Source: Phycisphaerales bacterium (lineage in GTDB: Bacteria > Planctomycetota > Phycisphaerae > UBA1845). Taken from it: a DNA stretch of 32,870 bases. The translations under genes and the position numbers were made by a program. The notes beneath the pieces are model-generated. The model was not told the origin of the DNA. It saw only the letters and a list, made by a program, of their open reading frames with translations, and did not search any database. Positions 1 through 7,763 of this stretch are shown one piece after another. The stretch spans positions 1 to 32,870 of the forward strand of contig JABFSN010000146.1 of the NCBI GenBank assembly GCA_013140575.1. The letters run 5' to 3'. Position 1 is the first letter of the stretch, and every line of letters starts with the position of its first letter.

Positions 1-363
1 GGCGGGGTCGATGATGGCACGGCCGGCGATGGTGATGATGGATCGACCATGGACGGGGACGACGGCGAATTGACGACGGACGACGGCGGCGATGTTTCAT
101 CGCCGGATGACGGGGACGGCGACGACGGTGCGATGGACGAGGGCACGGCCGATGACGGGGGCGATGAACCGTCCGGCGGAGGTGATGGTGCGGATGGCGG
201 CGCGGGCGGAGAGGACACAACCACGACGAACGGCGGCGAGGCCGACGGTAACGGATCCAACACCGGCACGGGGGGCTTGTGCGGCTTCGCGATGGCGCCG
301 TATGCACTCTTCACAGTGGTGTCGCTATCGGTTATGAAACTGGGGAGCCGCCGACGGACCTGA
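1..363 (+). CDS. C-terminal end of a Gly/Asp-rich surface protein with a sorting-like tail (5' partial)
   Basis: The reading frame is open from the first base, so the start lies outside the window; about 120 residues are seen. The first ~90 are low-complexity, dominated by Gly and Asp with some Glu/Thr (repeats such as DDGGD and GDGDDG), like an acidic linker or spacer. The end changes abruptly to GGLCGF, then a hydrophobic stretch of about 18 residues, then GSRRRT. Gly-Cys motif, membrane segment and arginine cluster in this order resemble the tripartite C-terminal signals (MYXO-CTERM or GlyGly-CTERM type) cut by intramembrane or sortase-like proteases. The function of the rest cannot be told. 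Exported cell-surface location is inferred. Confidence 0.6.
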   Translation, partial: GGVDDGTAGDGDDGSTMDGDDGELTTDDGGDVSSPDDGDGDDGAMDEGTADDGGDEPSGGGDGADGGAGGEDTTTTNGGEADGNGSNTGTGGLCGFAMAPYALFTVVSLSVMKLGSRRRT

Positions 364-460
364 CGGCGCGGAGGGTCCATCGGGCGGAAGCAAGTTGGGC
401 GATGCGTCCGCCGGGCGGCGTTCAGCGGTTCGGGGCGCGGACCGGTCAAGGAGTGAGCCG

Positions 461-910
461 ATGACGACCTATACGCAATTTTCCGTGTTCATGGTGACCC
501 GTCCGGGGGTGCTGACGCAGGCGTGCCGGGCGCTGGCGGAGGCGAAGGTGAACATCGTGGCGATGACCATGATGGACACGATGGAACACGGGGTGATGCG
601 CGTGGTGTGCGAGGACGCGGGCCGGGCGCGGGCGGCGCTGCAGAACGGCAATTTTTCGTTCAGCGAAAGCGAAGTGCTGGCGGTGGAGATGCCCAATCGT
701 CCCGGGGCGGCGGCCGATGTTTGCGAGAAACTGGCGACGGGGAAGGTGGCGATCAGTTACATGTATTGCAGCACGAGCGGCGGGGGCGGCAAGGCTATCG
801 GGATTTTCCGGGTGAATAATTTAGACCGGGCCAAGAAGGCGTTGACGGCGACGAACAAGACCAGCCGGACGGTGAAGGTGGGGCGGAGGCAGCCGGCGCT
901 GCGGCGGTAA
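461..910 (+). CDS. Tandem ACT-domain protein (small-molecule-binding regulator)
   Basis: 149 residues with two ACT-like halves (about 5-70 and 72-140). Each begins with a beta strand followed by a Pro-Gly turn (TRPGVLTQACRALAEAKVNI and PNRPGAAADVCEKL), the usual amino-acid-binding ACT layout. There is no catalytic domain, so it is probably a stand-alone sensor or regulator like the double-ACT proteins linked to amino-acid metabolism; the ligand is unknown. The ATG at 461 is preferred over an in-frame upstream start at 395 because AAGGAG lies at 448-453, seven bases before it, and because homology-like sequence begins right after it. No biosynthetic gene is adjacent. Confidence 0.85.
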   Translation: MTTYTQFSVFMVTRPGVLTQACRALAEAKVNIVAMTMMDTMEHGVMRVVCEDAGRARAALQNGNFSFSESEVLAVEMPNRPGAAADVCEKLATGKVAISYMYCSTSGGGGKAIGIFRVNNLDRAKKALTATNKTSRTVKVGRRQPALRR

Positions 911-938
911 CGCGAAGAACGAATCGTCGAAGGAAGAG

Positions 939-1017
939 ATCCACAGATTTCACAGATGAAGATAAGAGCGGATGAGGAGAGCGCACCCATCTGTGCGCAT
1001 CTGTGAAATCTGTGGAT
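939..1017. repeat. Perfect 20-bp inverted repeat, dispersed palindromic element
   Basis: The arm at 939-958 (ATCCACAGATTTCACAGATG) is exactly complementary to 998-1017, with a 39-base loop. There is no T-run after it, so it is unlikely to be a simple terminator. A related half-element (ATCCGCAGATTTCGCAGATG) is at 9603-9622. It looks like a widespread extragenic palindrome of the CAGATTTC(A/G)CAGATG type. Confidence 0.85.
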
Positions 1018-1059
1018 TGCTTGTCTGGGCAGACGCAAGGGTACGAAGGGGGTGGGGAT

Positions 1060-1143
1060 ACCGTAGGGTGTGAAGAGTGAGAAAGTGAGAAGGGTGTGAA
1101 GGGCGTGATGCGTCGGAAGGCGTGAAGAGAGCGGGACGGGGCG
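1060..1143 (+). promoter_or_regulatory. Purine-rich leader before the ParA-type gene
   Basis: The 80 bases before the ATG at 1144 are strongly purine-biased and contain GGGTGTGAAG twice (1066-1075 and 1092-1101), 26 bases apart, plus several GTGAGAA/GTGAAG variants. No single ribosome binding site stands out; the nearest G-rich candidate is GGGACGGGG just before the ATG. It could be a multi-site leader; its function is unknown. Confidence 0.3.
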
Positions 1144-2289
1144 ATGCGATCGATCGCGGTCATCAATCAGAAGGGCGGCGTGGGCAAGACGACTACGACC
1201 GCGCACCTGGCGGCCGGGTTGGGACTGGCGGGCAAGCGAGTGCTGGCGATCGATCTGGATCCGCAGGCGCATTTGACGGTGAATTTCGGGGCGGAGCCGT
1301 CGGGTGACGGCGGCGGCGTTTACGCGGTGATGACGGAGGGGGCGGCGATCGCGGAGCAGATGACGGCCGTTCGGTCGAATGTCTGGCTGTTGCCGTCGCA
1401 CGTCGATCTTGCGGGGGCGGAATGTGAACTGGTCAGCGTGGTGGGTCGGGAGGCGATCCTGCGGGAGGCGATGGCCGCGGTCGCCGATCGATTCGATTAC
1501 GTGCTGATTGACTGTCCGCCGTCGCTGGGGATTCTGACGGTGAACGCGCTGGCGGCGGTCGGAGAGGTGATCATCCCGCTGCAGCCGCATTTCTTCGCGT
1601 TGCAGGGGCTGGGGATGTTGCTGAACGAGACCATCCGGCTGGTGGGCAAGCGGATCAACCCGGCGTTGCGCGTGACGGGGATCGTGGTGACCATGCACGA
1701 GGGGGGGACGCGGCTGGCGTCGGAGGTGGTGGCGGACGTGAAGTCGTTTTTCGGTTCCAACGCGGAGGCCGACTGTCCCTGGTCGGACGCGCGGGTGTTC
1801 GATACGGTGATTCGGCGGAACATCAAGCTGGCCGAGGCTCCGGGGCATGGTCAGACGGTTTTTGAGTACGCGCCGCGGAGCAACGGGGCCGACGATTATC
1901 GCGGGTTGACGGGGGAGTTGCTGGCGCTGCACGGAGCGCCGGATGTCGCCCGGGTCGATGAACCGCGGATCGAGGACGTGGTGCATCCTGTTGGCACTGC
2001 GGACCGCGCCGTCGAGGTCGCGGTGAACGTTGTCGCCGCCGGGCGCGCGGTCGAGGCACCGCCGAACGTCGCCGCCGCGGTTCGGGCGGTCGACGTCGTG
2101 CCGGACAAGCGTCGTGCCGGATCGGCGAAACGTGCGGCCCGGTCGGCGAAGCGCGCTGCGCCCGGTGGTTCCGCGTCGGACGCGGGGCGCGTGCCGGCGG
2201 TCGGAACCATCAAGATCGCACCCCCCGACGCGGTCGACGCGACCGCCGCCCCGGTCGACACACCCACGGACATGGCCCACATTGCGTGA
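1144..2289 (+). CDS. ParA/Soj-family ATPase, orphan, with long Ala/Arg-rich tail
   Basis: 381 residues. The N-terminus carries the deviant Walker A motif KGGVGKTT (residues 10-17), followed by LAIDLDPQAHLT, the DYVLIDCPPSLG switch segment, and PLQPHFFALQG with later strands typical of ParA/Soj ATPases. Such proteins dimerise on ATP and bind DNA non-specifically to partition chromosomes, plasmids or protein cargo. Residues from about 265 on are low-complexity, Ala/Val/Arg-rich with clustered KRAARSAKRAA; they are not part of the ATPase fold and could add DNA or membrane contact. No parB or centromere-like repeat is next to it, so the cargo is unknown. The end overlaps the following VanZ-like gene by 8 bases. 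Confidence 0.88.
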   Translation: MRSIAVINQKGGVGKTTTTAHLAAGLGLAGKRVLAIDLDPQAHLTVNFGAEPSGDGGGVYAVMTEGAAIAEQMTAVRSNVWLLPSHVDLAGAECELVSVVGREAILREAMAAVADRFDYVLIDCPPSLGILTVNALAAVGEVIIPLQPHFFALQGLGMLLNETIRLVGKRINPALRVTGIVVTMHEGGTRLASEVVADVKSFFGSNAEADCPWSDARVFDTVIRRNIKLAEAPGHGQTVFEYAPRSNGADDYRGLTGELLALHGAPDVARVDEPRIEDVVHPVGTADRAVEVAVNVVAAGRAVEAPPNVAAAVRAVDVVPDKRRAGSAKRAARSAKRAAPGGSASDAGRVPAVGTIKIAPPDAVDATAAPVDTPTDMAHIA

Positions 2290-2680
2290 ACGGCGTTCGA
2301 TTCTGTCGTGCAGCGCGGGGCGGGCGCGCACCCTGCTCATCGCGTGGTGGGTGTTGCTGTTCGCGGCCATGCACACGCCCAAGCCGAGCGGCATTTCGCC
2401 CCCGTTTCGCCTTTTCGACAAATGCGTGCATCTGGGCGGTTACGGCGTGTTGGCTGGTTTGTGCGCCTGGTGGGCGCACGCCCGCGGCCGGCCATTGGAC
2501 GGGCGGCGGTATTGGATGTGGTTCATGGTTTTTGCGGGGTACGGAGTGGCTGACGAGCTGCTGCAGCCGCTGGTGAACCGGACGTGTGATTATCGCGACT
2601 GGCTGACGGACATGATCGGCGTGGCGCTGGGGTTTCTCGCATTTTATTGGATGGCCGGGAGGAATCGAACGGTGGGGTAG
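2282..2680 (+). CDS. VanZ-like small membrane protein
   Basis: About 132 residues if the TTG at 2282 is the start. It shows the VanZ-family pattern: a hydrophobic first segment (LLIAWWVLLFAAMHTPKP), then DKCVHLGGYGVLAGL, then ADELLQPLVNR with CDYRDWLTDMIGVALG, where the Asp/Glu/Arg residues are the family's conserved polar positions. Three or four membrane helices are expected. VanZ homologues lower teicoplanin binding in enterococci, but the general role is unknown. Start: no ATG retains the first helix; TTG 2282 overlaps the upstream gene's stop, implying translational coupling, whereas ATG 2369 would delete the first helix. Confidence 0.75.
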   Translation: MRERRSILSCSAGRARTLLIAWWVLLFAAMHTPKPSGISPPFRLFDKCVHLGGYGVLAGLCAWWAHARGRPLDGRRYWMWFMVFAGYGVADELLQPLVNRTCDYRDWLTDMIGVALGFLAFYWMAGRNRTVG

Positions 2681-3152
2681 CGGGTTCGGACATTTGGAAT
2701 TCCAGGACGGCCAGCCGGATCCGGGCCGGCCACGCGAATGGCGGGCTGGGGGGAATTGGTTTCATTCCGGACGCACATGTCGCACGGACAGCGGAGCACC
2801 GTCGTCCGTGTTTAGCGATTTCCGCGGGGTCTCCTCCGCCCCTGCCGGGGCGGGGTTTCATGCGGGACGGAATCCACGTTTTGCGCGATGCTGCGTATCG
2901 CTCCACCCGCGGCTGCGGCCCGTCGCCCGGCCGGCGCTGATCGTCTGTATGCGGACGATGACCGTGCGGCGGGCGGGATGTAACGGGGGCGTAACCAGCG
3001 GGCTGTTGAGCTTGAAGGCGCGGCGCGCCGATTCGTATGATGAGCGGACGATGATGAACATCGGGCATGGGCATGCGGACGATCGTCCGAGAAGCTTGCC
3101 CGACCGCGTCGAAACGAAATGGTTCCGGGGAATGTCAACGAAGGGAGAAGTC

Positions 3153-5396
3153 ATGAGGATGATGAGTGAACTGCGGCGCATGGGTCTGTGGGCGCTGGGT
3201 GCGGCGCTGATCGTGGCGCCGGCGGCATGGGGGCAAAACGAGCACGCGCAGAAGGCGGACGTTCCGAAGTCGGAGACCAAGCCGGCCGAGCAGCCGGCGC
3301 CGGGCGCGGCGAACCCGACGGCGGACAAGGCGGCGGAGGCGGCGCCGGCCGGTCAGGCGGAAGCGGTGGGTCCGCCGGGCGACGCGAACATCGTGGCGGT
3401 GGAGGCGACGCACGATTTCGGCGAGATCTGGTCGGGCAACAAGATCGATCACACGTTCGAGGTCAAGAACACGGGCACGTCGATCCTGAAGATCAACAAG
3501 GTGAAGCCGAGCTGCGGCTGCACGGTGGCCAAGCAGTACGACAAGGAGATCGCGCCGGGGGCGACGGGCAAGATTCCGATTTCGATCGACACCACGCGGT
3601 TGCAGTCGCGCATCACCAAGACGATTTCGGTGGAGTCGAACGATCCGGACGAAGCAACCATGCGTCTGACGGTGACGGGCACGGTGAATCAGCGGGTCTC
3701 GATCGAGCCGAATAATGGCGGGACGTTCGGACGGGTGAAGCCGAACGAGCTGCTGAAGCGGACGCTGACGCTGAAGAACAACACCGAGACGCCGGTGGAG
3801 CTGACGCTGAAGAACGCGACCACGGGGGCGTTCAAGGCCGAGCTGAAGGAGATCGAGAAGGGCAAGGTCTACGAGATGGCCGTGGAGACGGTGCCGTCGA
3901 CGTACGAGAACGAATACAACCGCGGGCAGTTCGAGTTGGGCACGAACATCGCGGATCAGGCGGTGGTGTCGGTTCCGGTGAACGTGTACGTGCTGCCGGC
4001 CGTCGAGGTGACGCCGCCGGAAGTGATCATTCCGGCGCCGCAGCCGACCGTTCGCAAGCAGCCGGTGGCGGTGACGTTCAACACGGAGGAGACGCATAAG
4101 GTTTTGGCGGCGAACATCGACGCGGAAAACGTGAAGGTGGAAGTGAGCGAGCGCCGGCCGAACAATTACACGGTGGAGTTGGAACTTCCGCCGAACTACG
4201 TGCCGCCGAGCGGCGGTCACAAGCTGACCATCAAGACGGATTACGAGAAGCAGAAGGAGATCGTGGTCAATCTGTCGCCCAAGAAGCTGCCGCCGCCGAC
4301 CCCGCCGCAGGGGCCGCCGCCGGTGATGACGCTGCTGGGCAAACCGGCGCCGTCGGCGACGTTCCGGACGTCGGACGAGAAGATGATCGCGACGGATGAT
4401 CGCGGTTCGGCGTCGTTCTACATGTTCTACGCAAGCTGGTGCGGGTACTGCAAGAAGGCGCTGCCGTCACTGCACGAATACGCCAAGGAATTCGGCGATA
4501 AGGGCGTGCGTTTCGTCGGCGTCAGCCAGGACACGCTGGTCGAGGACGGAAACGATCCCGAAGCCAACCCGCGAGCCAAGACCAAGGAATTCGTGGTCGA
4601 CCAGTGGAAGGGGTTCAATCCGGCGTTCCCGGTGGCGTTCGACCCGGACAAGGCCGGTTCGACGCAGTTCAAGGTGTCCGGTTTCCCGACGATGTTCCTG
4701 GTGGGCAAGGACGGGAACGTGGAACGGGTGTACGTGGGCATCGGGGCGATCACTGACGGCACCATGAAGAAGGACTTCGAGATGGCGGCCAAGGGCGAGA
4801 AGCTCCCGCCGCAGCCGGTGGCGGCGCCGGCCGCTCCGGCCGCGACCGCGCAGCGTCCGGCCCAGCAGTTGGAAGGCCAGCCGGCGCCGGCGGCGAAGTT
4901 CGCGACGGCCGACGGACAGAGCTACACGCTGGTGGAAGACGGCAAGACCACGGTGGCGATGTTCTACGCCAGTTGGTGCGGCTTCTGCAAAAAGGCGTTG
5001 CCGATCCTGCAGACCATGTCCACGGAGATGGCCGGTCAGCCGGTGCGGTTCGTGGCCGTCAGTCTGGACTCGCTGGTCGAAGACGGCGCCGATCCGGCGG
5101 TGGACAAGAAGGCCAAGAAGAAAGAGGAAGTGGTCAAGCAGTTCACGGACATGGGCGTCACCTTCCCGCAGGCGTTTGATCCGGAGAAGGCGGGATCGAA
5201 CCTGTTCAAGGTGCAGAGCTTCCCGACCCTGTTCCTGATTGACGGTAAGGGCAAGATCAACAAGGTCTATATGGGAGCCGGGGCGGCGATGGACGGCTCG
5301 CTGAAGAAGGACATCGAGGCCGCGATGAAGGGCGGCGAAAAGGCCGACGCGGGCGGTACGCCGGAAGTGAAGCTGGCGGCCGACGCGCCGAAGTAG
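3153..5396 (+). CDS. Secreted DUF1573 protein fused to two thioredoxin-like domains
   Basis: 747 residues. Start ATG 3153 follows AAGGGAGAAG (3141-3150), although the frame stays open upstream. Residues 1-26 form a signal peptide (helix ending APAAWG-Q), then an Ala/Pro/Glu-rich linker. At about 80-190 is a DUF1573 domain with HDFGEIW (87 onward) and SCGCT (120-124). After a less characterised beta-rich stretch, two TlpA/thioredoxin-like domains follow, with WCGYC (Cys430, Cys433) and WCGFC (Cys609, Cys612), each with a FPT cis-Pro loop. The two Trx domains are clearly related (ASWCG.CKKALP, LVEDG.DP, FDP.KAGS) and look like an internal duplication. Probable role: periplasmic thiol-disulfide exchange or protection of surface proteins; the substrate is unknown. 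A strong terminator follows. Confidence 0.88.
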   Translation: MRMMSELRRMGLWALGAALIVAPAAWGQNEHAQKADVPKSETKPAEQPAPGAANPTADKAAEAAPAGQAEAVGPPGDANIVAVEATHDFGEIWSGNKIDHTFEVKNTGTSILKINKVKPSCGCTVAKQYDKEIAPGATGKIPISIDTTRLQSRITKTISVESNDPDEATMRLTVTGTVNQRVSIEPNNGGTFGRVKPNELLKRTLTLKNNTETPVELTLKNATTGAFKAELKEIEKGKVYEMAVETVPSTYENEYNRGQFELGTNIADQAVVSVPVNVYVLPAVEVTPPEVIIPAPQPTVRKQPVAVTFNTEETHKVLAANIDAENVKVEVSERRPNNYTVELELPPNYVPPSGGHKLTIKTDYEKQKEIVVNLSPKKLPPPTPPQGPPPVMTLLGKPAPSATFRTSDEKMIATDDRGSASFYMFYASWCGYCKKALPSLHEYAKEFGDKGVRFVGVSQDTLVEDGNDPEANPRAKTKEFVVDQWKGFNPAFPVAFDPDKAGSTQFKVSGFPTMFLVGKDGNVERVYVGIGAITDGTMKKDFEMAAKGEKLPPQPVAAPAAPAATAQRPAQQLEGQPAPAAKFATADGQSYTLVEDGKTTVAMFYASWCGFCKKALPILQTMSTEMAGQPVRFVAVSLDSLVEDGADPAVDKKAKKKEEVVKQFTDMGVTFPQAFDPEKAGSNLFKVQSFPTLFLIDGKGKINKVYMGAGAAMDGSLKKDIEAAMKGGEKADAGGTPEVKLAADAPK

Positions 5397-5438
5397 AAGC
5401 GTGGTGGGCGATGCCCACCGTACGCGATTCGTAATTAC

Positions 5439-5482
5439 GGCGTCCGCGCGGGTCGAGAGACCGGCGCGGACGCCTTTTTTTT
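5439..5482 (+). terminator. Rho-independent terminator after the DUF1573-Trx gene
   Basis: GGCGTCCGCGCGGGTC and GACCGGCGCGGACGCC form a 16-bp stem with one mismatch and a GAGA loop, followed directly by eight T (5475-5482). It lies 43 bases after the stop codon at 5396. Confidence 0.92.
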
Positions 5483-5545
5483 GTGGGTTATTGGTTCGGC
5501 GATGGGAGATGCCACGATCAGGAAATCGCCCGAGGAATCCAATGT

Positions 5546-5617
5546 CAGGGTGGGTCTCATCGGCCAGGAATCCAACAGCATCGTTCGGGCCAACGGCGGG
5601 TGAAACCCGCCCTACGA
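5546..5617. repeat. Dispersed palindromic element, copy 1 (ends GGGTGAAACCCGCCCTACGA)
   Basis: Starts CAGGGTGGGTCTCA and ends GCGGGTGAAACCCGCCCTACGA, so the ends are roughly inverted copies of each other. A second copy with the same beginning and end is at 9636-9706, both in non-coding gaps. The remainder of the gap 5483-5781 shows no gene. Confidence 0.7.
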
Positions 5618-5781
5618 GTGAATGGGCCGTGTCGCGATGAAAGCACCATATCGCGCTGTGTCGAATGCTGTCGGCGGAGGATTCACGAGGATGGCGGGGG
5701 GTTGCGTTTGCGAGTAGATTGGCCGCCCAATTGGGCGGCGGTGGTGCCGTGTCGCGGGCGACACGTGGCGCGGGGACGAAC

Positions 5782-6024
5782 ATGAAACGGTTGATCGTGG
5801 TGTTGCTGGTGCTGTTGGCGGTGCTGCACCAGGATTTCTGGTGGCGGAACGACCACGAGACGGTGCTGTTCGGCTTCCTGCCGGTTTCGATGGCCTATCA
5901 CATCGGCATCGCCATCGCGGCGAGCGTTTTGTGGGGATTGGCGTGCGTGTACTGCTGGCCGGCGGATGCGGAAGTGCGTGATGACGAGGCTTGGTCGCCG
6001 AGCGGCGGGTCACGGGGGCATTGA
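5782..6024 (+). CDS. DUF3311-family small membrane protein
   Basis: 80 residues with two hydrophobic helices (about 4-16 and 40-60) separated by the family-typical HQDFWWRNDHETVLFGFLPVSMAYH stretch (seen in pieces: LHQDFWW, VLFGFLP, AYHIG). DUF3311 proteins are nearly always encoded just before a sodium:solute symporter, as here, and are presumed accessory subunits. The stop TGA at 6022-6024 overlaps a TTG of the symporter frame (6021), and the symporter ATG is 6 bases further, so the two are translationally coupled. The start ATG 5782 has only a weak GGGGACG ribosome binding site. Confidence 0.85.
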   Translation: MKRLIVVLLVLLAVLHQDFWWRNDHETVLFGFLPVSMAYHIGIAIAASVLWGLACVYCWPADAEVRDDEAWSPSGGSRGH

Positions 6025-6029
6025 CGGGC

Positions 6030-7745
6030 ATGATGATGGTGGCGGCGGGCGACATGCCGGCGGGAGTGATCCAACTGTGGATCATCGTGGGCTATCTGGG
6101 CGCGCTGATCGCGCTGGGCCTGGCCAGCAACCGGTTGTTCAAGGGGACGGCCGTCGATTATTTCGTGGCGTCGCGCGGGGTGGGGCCGGTGCTGCTGGTG
6201 CTGTCGGTGTTCGGCACGACGATGACCGCGTTCGCCATTCAGGGCAGTTCGGGCGAGGCGTGGGTCAGCGGGGTGGGCGTGTTCGGGAAGATGGCGTCGT
6301 GGTCGGCGATCGTACACGCGGCGTGTTTTTTTCTGGTCGGCGTGAAGTTGTGGACATTCGGGAAGCGGTACGGGTATCAGACGCAGATACAGTTTTTCCG
6401 CGACCGGTTTGATTCGCCCAACATCGGCATTCTGCTGTTTCCCATCCTGGTGTTTCTGCAGATGCCCTACGTGGTCATCGGGATCATCGGGGCGGGGAAC
6501 ATGGTGACCGCGGCCACTTCCGGCGCGTTTCCGCAACTGTTTCCGGGACAGGGCCTCGCGAACGGAAGCGTGCCGTTCTGGCTGAGCACGCTGGGTTGCA
6601 CCGGGGTGGTCTGGTTGTATGTATCACTGGGCGGGGCGCGGGCCACGGCGTGGGCCAATGCGTTGCAGACGTTGATCTTCCTGGTGGTCGGGGTGGTGAC
6701 GTTTGCGATGATCGCCGACAAACTGGGCGGCGCGGCCAACGCCACGCAGATGGTGCAGGAATACAATCCCAGCAAATTCACCCGCGGTGTCACCGACGAG
6801 CACCGGAAGAACTACGACGAGAAGATGGCCTCGTGGGAGGCGGCGAAGGCGGCCGCGCCCGAAGGCAAGCCGGTGACATCCGTTTTGAAGCCCCATCCAC
6901 CGAAGGAAATGAGCGAATGGGGGTTCCTCAGTTACGGGTTCATCCCGTTGAGCGTGGCCATGTTTCCGCATTTGTTCCAATTGTGGCTGACGGCGCGGTC
7001 GGCGAAGGCGTTTCGTTTGACGGTGACGCTGCACCCGTTGCTGATCATGTTGATCTGGGCGCCGTGCATCGCCATCGGGGTGTGGGCGTCGGCGGCGATG
7101 ATCGGCGGCAAACCGGTCATTCCGTTTACACCCGATTCGCCGGACGCCAACGCCAACGTGGTCATTGGGCGGATGGTTGCGGCGCTGGGGGATCCCATGG
7201 TGAGCGGGTTGTTGGCCGCAGGCGTTTTGGCCGCGATTTTGGGGGGCATGGACGCTCAATTTCTGAGCATGGGATCGATGTTCACGCACGACGTGGTGGA
7301 TCACTATTTCGGGCACGACGCGTTGACCGACCGGCAACGGCTGATCACCGGGCGGGTGTTCGTGGTCGTCGTGGTGCTGGGGTGCTGGCTGCTGGCACTG
7401 GCGCTCAAACAGACCCGGCCCATATTCAATCTAGCGGTGTGGTGTTTTTCGGGCTTCGCGGCGCTGTTTCCGCTGGTGATCGCGGCGTTGTATTGGAAGC
7501 GGGTCACGCGCTGGGGGGCATACGCGTCGATCGTCGCGGGGATCGGCAGCGGCGTATGGTTCTACGTGCGCATCGGACTGGACCGTGGATTCTCGTCGCG
7601 CATGGACCCGGAAATGTGGGGTCTGGTGCCGGCCGCGCCCATGGTGGTGTTCGCGACCGTCGCGTTGATTGCGGTGTCGTGGCTGACGCGGCCGCCCGAG
7701 GCGGGCACGATCGAGAAGTTCTTTTCCGCGGGGGCGCGGCATTAG
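6030..7745 (+). CDS. Sodium:solute symporter (SSF family) transporter
   Basis: About 571 residues with some 13 membrane helices; the first is IQLWIIVGYLGALIALGLAS and the next segments (YFVASRGVGP, TTMTAFAIQGSSGEAWVSG) are the hallmark of SSF carriers, which take up solutes with Na+. Also typical are GRMVAALGDPMVSGLLAAGVLAAILGGMDAQFLS and IFNLAVWCFSGFAALFPLVIAALYWKR. A hydrophilic insertion at about 250-300 (with KASWEAAK- and APEGKP-like sequence) is longer than usual. Substrate cannot be told from sequence; monocarboxylates or sugars are possible. ATGs at 6030, 6033 and 6036 compete, and TTG 6021 is another option. It is co-oriented with DUF3311 upstream and the CstA-like gene 18 bases downstream. 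Confidence 0.9.
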   Translation: MMMVAAGDMPAGVIQLWIIVGYLGALIALGLASNRLFKGTAVDYFVASRGVGPVLLVLSVFGTTMTAFAIQGSSGEAWVSGVGVFGKMASWSAIVHAACFFLVGVKLWTFGKRYGYQTQIQFFRDRFDSPNIGILLFPILVFLQMPYVVIGIIGAGNMVTAATSGAFPQLFPGQGLANGSVPFWLSTLGCTGVVWLYVSLGGARATAWANALQTLIFLVVGVVTFAMIADKLGGAANATQMVQEYNPSKFTRGVTDEHRKNYDEKMASWEAAKAAAPEGKPVTSVLKPHPPKEMSEWGFLSYGFIPLSVAMFPHLFQLWLTARSAKAFRLTVTLHPLLIMLIWAPCIAIGVWASAAMIGGKPVIPFTPDSPDANANVVIGRMVAALGDPMVSGLLAAGVLAAILGGMDAQFLSMGSMFTHDVVDHYFGHDALTDRQRLITGRVFVVVVVLGCWLLALALKQTRPIFNLAVWCFSGFAALFPLVIAALYWKRVTRWGAYASIVAGIGSGVWFYVRIGLDRGFSSRMDPEMWGLVPAAPMVVFATVALIAVSWLTRPPEAGTIEKFFSAGARH

Positions 7746-7763
7746 CAGGCTGTCCGGTCAGGC

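Noticed and set aside
757-2421. Long minus-strand frame of 554 codons antisense to the ParA gene
   Set aside because: High-GC shadow: Arg/His/Pro-rich translation, no ribosome binding site, and opposite a clearly conserved ATPase.
2694-3152. In-frame extension of 153 codons ahead of the DUF1573-Trx gene
   Set aside because: A signal peptide begins at ATG 3153 with a good ribosome binding site; the upstream stretch has no motif.
3135-4220. Minus-strand 361-codon frame opposite the DUF1573 gene
   Set aside because: Arg/His/Leu-rich shadow of GC-rich coding sequence.
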